Positions 11,240-11,937 of a DNA stretch of 11,937 bases are shown piece by piece. This DNA comes from Chloroflexota bacterium (GTDB lineage Bacteria > Chloroflexota > Limnocylindria > Limnocylindrales > CSP1-4), in assembly GCA_025355255.1 (NCBI GenBank), contig JANYAA010000383.1, positions 1 through 11,937 on the forward strand, written 5' to 3'. The translations under genes and the position numbers were made by a program. The notes beneath the pieces are model-generated. The model ran no database searches and was not told the origin of the DNA. It saw only the letters and a program-made list of their open reading frames with translations. Numbering within the stretch: the first letter of the stretch is position 1; each line of letters opens with the position of its first letter.

Positions 11240-11937
11240 ATGCATCGCTCCGCCCGACTGCTCACCGCTGCCGCGGTGATCGCCTTGGCCACTGGCGCGT
11301 GCGCGTCCAACGATCGCCCAGCATGGTCGTTCGCGGCACCGCAAACGCCCAACACGGTCCCGGCTGCCGCCGCCACCTCGGCCCCGGTCGCCTCGACCGC
11401 GCCCGCGCCCGCCCCCGTCGGCACGCCGGCAGCAACGCCCGCTGCCAGCGGCATGGCCATGGGCCAGCCCACCGCCGCCCCGGCCGCCGCGGGCGCGCCC
11501 AAGGCCGATCCCAACGCCCCGGCCTACGTCCTGCGCGACGCCACGGCGCCCGCGGTCCTCGCCGGCACCGAGCACGACATCGACTTCCCCATCATCGAGA
11601 AGGACATCACGGTGGCGGCGGGATTCGTCGTGCACACCTGGACCTTCGGCGGCACGGTCCCGGGCCCCACGATCCGCGTCCACCTTGGCGACACCGTGCA
11701 CATCCACCTCAAGAACGAGGGGCAGATGAGCCACTCGATCGACTTCCACGCCAGCCAGACCGCGATGAACCACCAGATGGTGGAGATCAAGCCCGGCGAC
11801 ACGTTCACCTACACGTTCAAGGCGGAGTACGCGGGCGTCTGGATGTACCACTGCGGCACCGCGCCCGCGCTGCTGCACATCGCCAACGGCATGTACGGCA
11901 TGGTCATCGTTGAGCCCAAGGGCGGCCTGCCCAAGGT
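11240..11937 (+). CDS. nirK: Copper-containing nitrite reductase, lipoprotein form (3' end missing)
   Basis: Reduces nitrite to nitric oxide outside the cytoplasmic membrane. ATG 11240 has AAAGGA 7 bases upstream. The window edge cuts the gene after about 232 codons, so only the first of two cupredoxin domains is seen. A signal peptide ends in ATGAC (Cys21), a likely lipobox. A low-complexity Ala/Pro/Thr linker follows (about 30-92). The domain (about 95-228) holds the expected ligands: MSHSIDFH supplies His165 (type 1 Cu), Asp168 (catalytic Asp) and His170 (type 2); MYHCGTAPALLHIANGM supplies His204 (type 2), Cys205, His213 and Met218 (type 1). The Cys-x7-His loop is one residue shorter than in Alcaligenes-type NirK. 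Another two-domain multicopper oxidase is a remaining alternative, but the Asp/His pair favours NirK. The second-domain type 2 His lies outside. Confidence 0.9.
   Translation, partial: MHRSARLLTAAAVIALATGACASNDRPAWSFAAPQTPNTVPAAAATSAPVASTAPAPAPVGTPAATPAASGMAMGQPTAAPAAAGAPKADPNAPAYVLRDATAPAVLAGTEHDIDFPIIEKDITVAAGFVVHTWTFGGTVPGPTIRVHLGDTVHIHLKNEGQMSHSIDFHASQTAMNHQMVEIKPGDTFTYTFKAEYAGVWMYHCGTAPALLHIANGMYGMVIVEPKGGLPK

Noticed and set aside
1..11937. CRISPR array, tRNA, rRNA, transposase or phage genes
   Set aside because: I looked for regularly spaced repeats, cloverleaf-like sequences and transposase or integrase motifs and saw none.

Overview
The window is a high-GC (roughly 68-70% by eye) bacterial chromosomal segment with short gaps, frequent GTG/TTG starts and no visible insertion sequence, prophage, CRISPR array, tRNA or rRNA. 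The Ala/Pro/Thr-rich lipoprotein linkers, the form of the copper nitrite reductase and the codon bias suggest a high-GC Chloroflexota or Actinomycetota-type organism. The sequence alone does not settle the phylum.

Region 1 (1-2604). An OmpR-family response regulator and a membrane histidine kinase (cut by the left edge) form a minus-strand operon with a 4-bp overlap. They diverge from a membrane-anchored TlpA/ResA-like thioredoxin. The gap between them carries two triplets of 11-bp-spaced half-sites in opposite orientation, a layout expected of operators for an OmpR/PhoB-type regulator.

Region 2 (2605-3317). A small minus-strand hypothetical gene is followed by about 350 bases without a convincing gene. 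That stretch holds a cluster of short inverted and direct repeats with a TCCGGAA/TGC-like core.

Region 3 (3318-8456). A minus-strand operon encodes an 834-residue dimethylglycine/sarcosine dehydrogenase-type flavoprotein (FAD oxidoreductase plus GcvT-like folate domain), then ETF beta, then ETF alpha, with almost no spacing. A plausible terminator hairpin overlaps the etfA stop codon. The dehydrogenase probably oxidises an N-methyl glycine derivative, passes the one-carbon unit to tetrahydrofolate and the electrons to the co-encoded ETF. A divergent GntR/FCD repressor is the likely regulator. A perfect 7+8+7 palindrome between them contains consensus TTGACA -35 boxes on both strands.

Region 4 (8457-11937). 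This looks like a nitrogen-oxide module: an Rrf2-family regulator with three Cys suited to an Fe-S cluster (NsrR/IscR type), a secreted DUF4232-like lipoprotein, a 12-TM His-containing membrane protein (NnrS-like or heme-copper-like) and, divergent from it, the first cupredoxin domain of a lipoprotein-type copper nitrite reductase (NirK) cut by the right edge. A duplicated palindrome lies upstream of the Rrf2 gene, and a strong hairpin sits just before the nirK ribosome binding site.

No single gene here is of an unknown kind. The most interesting material is the regulatory DNA and the NirK / membrane protein / Fe-S regulator neighbourhood.
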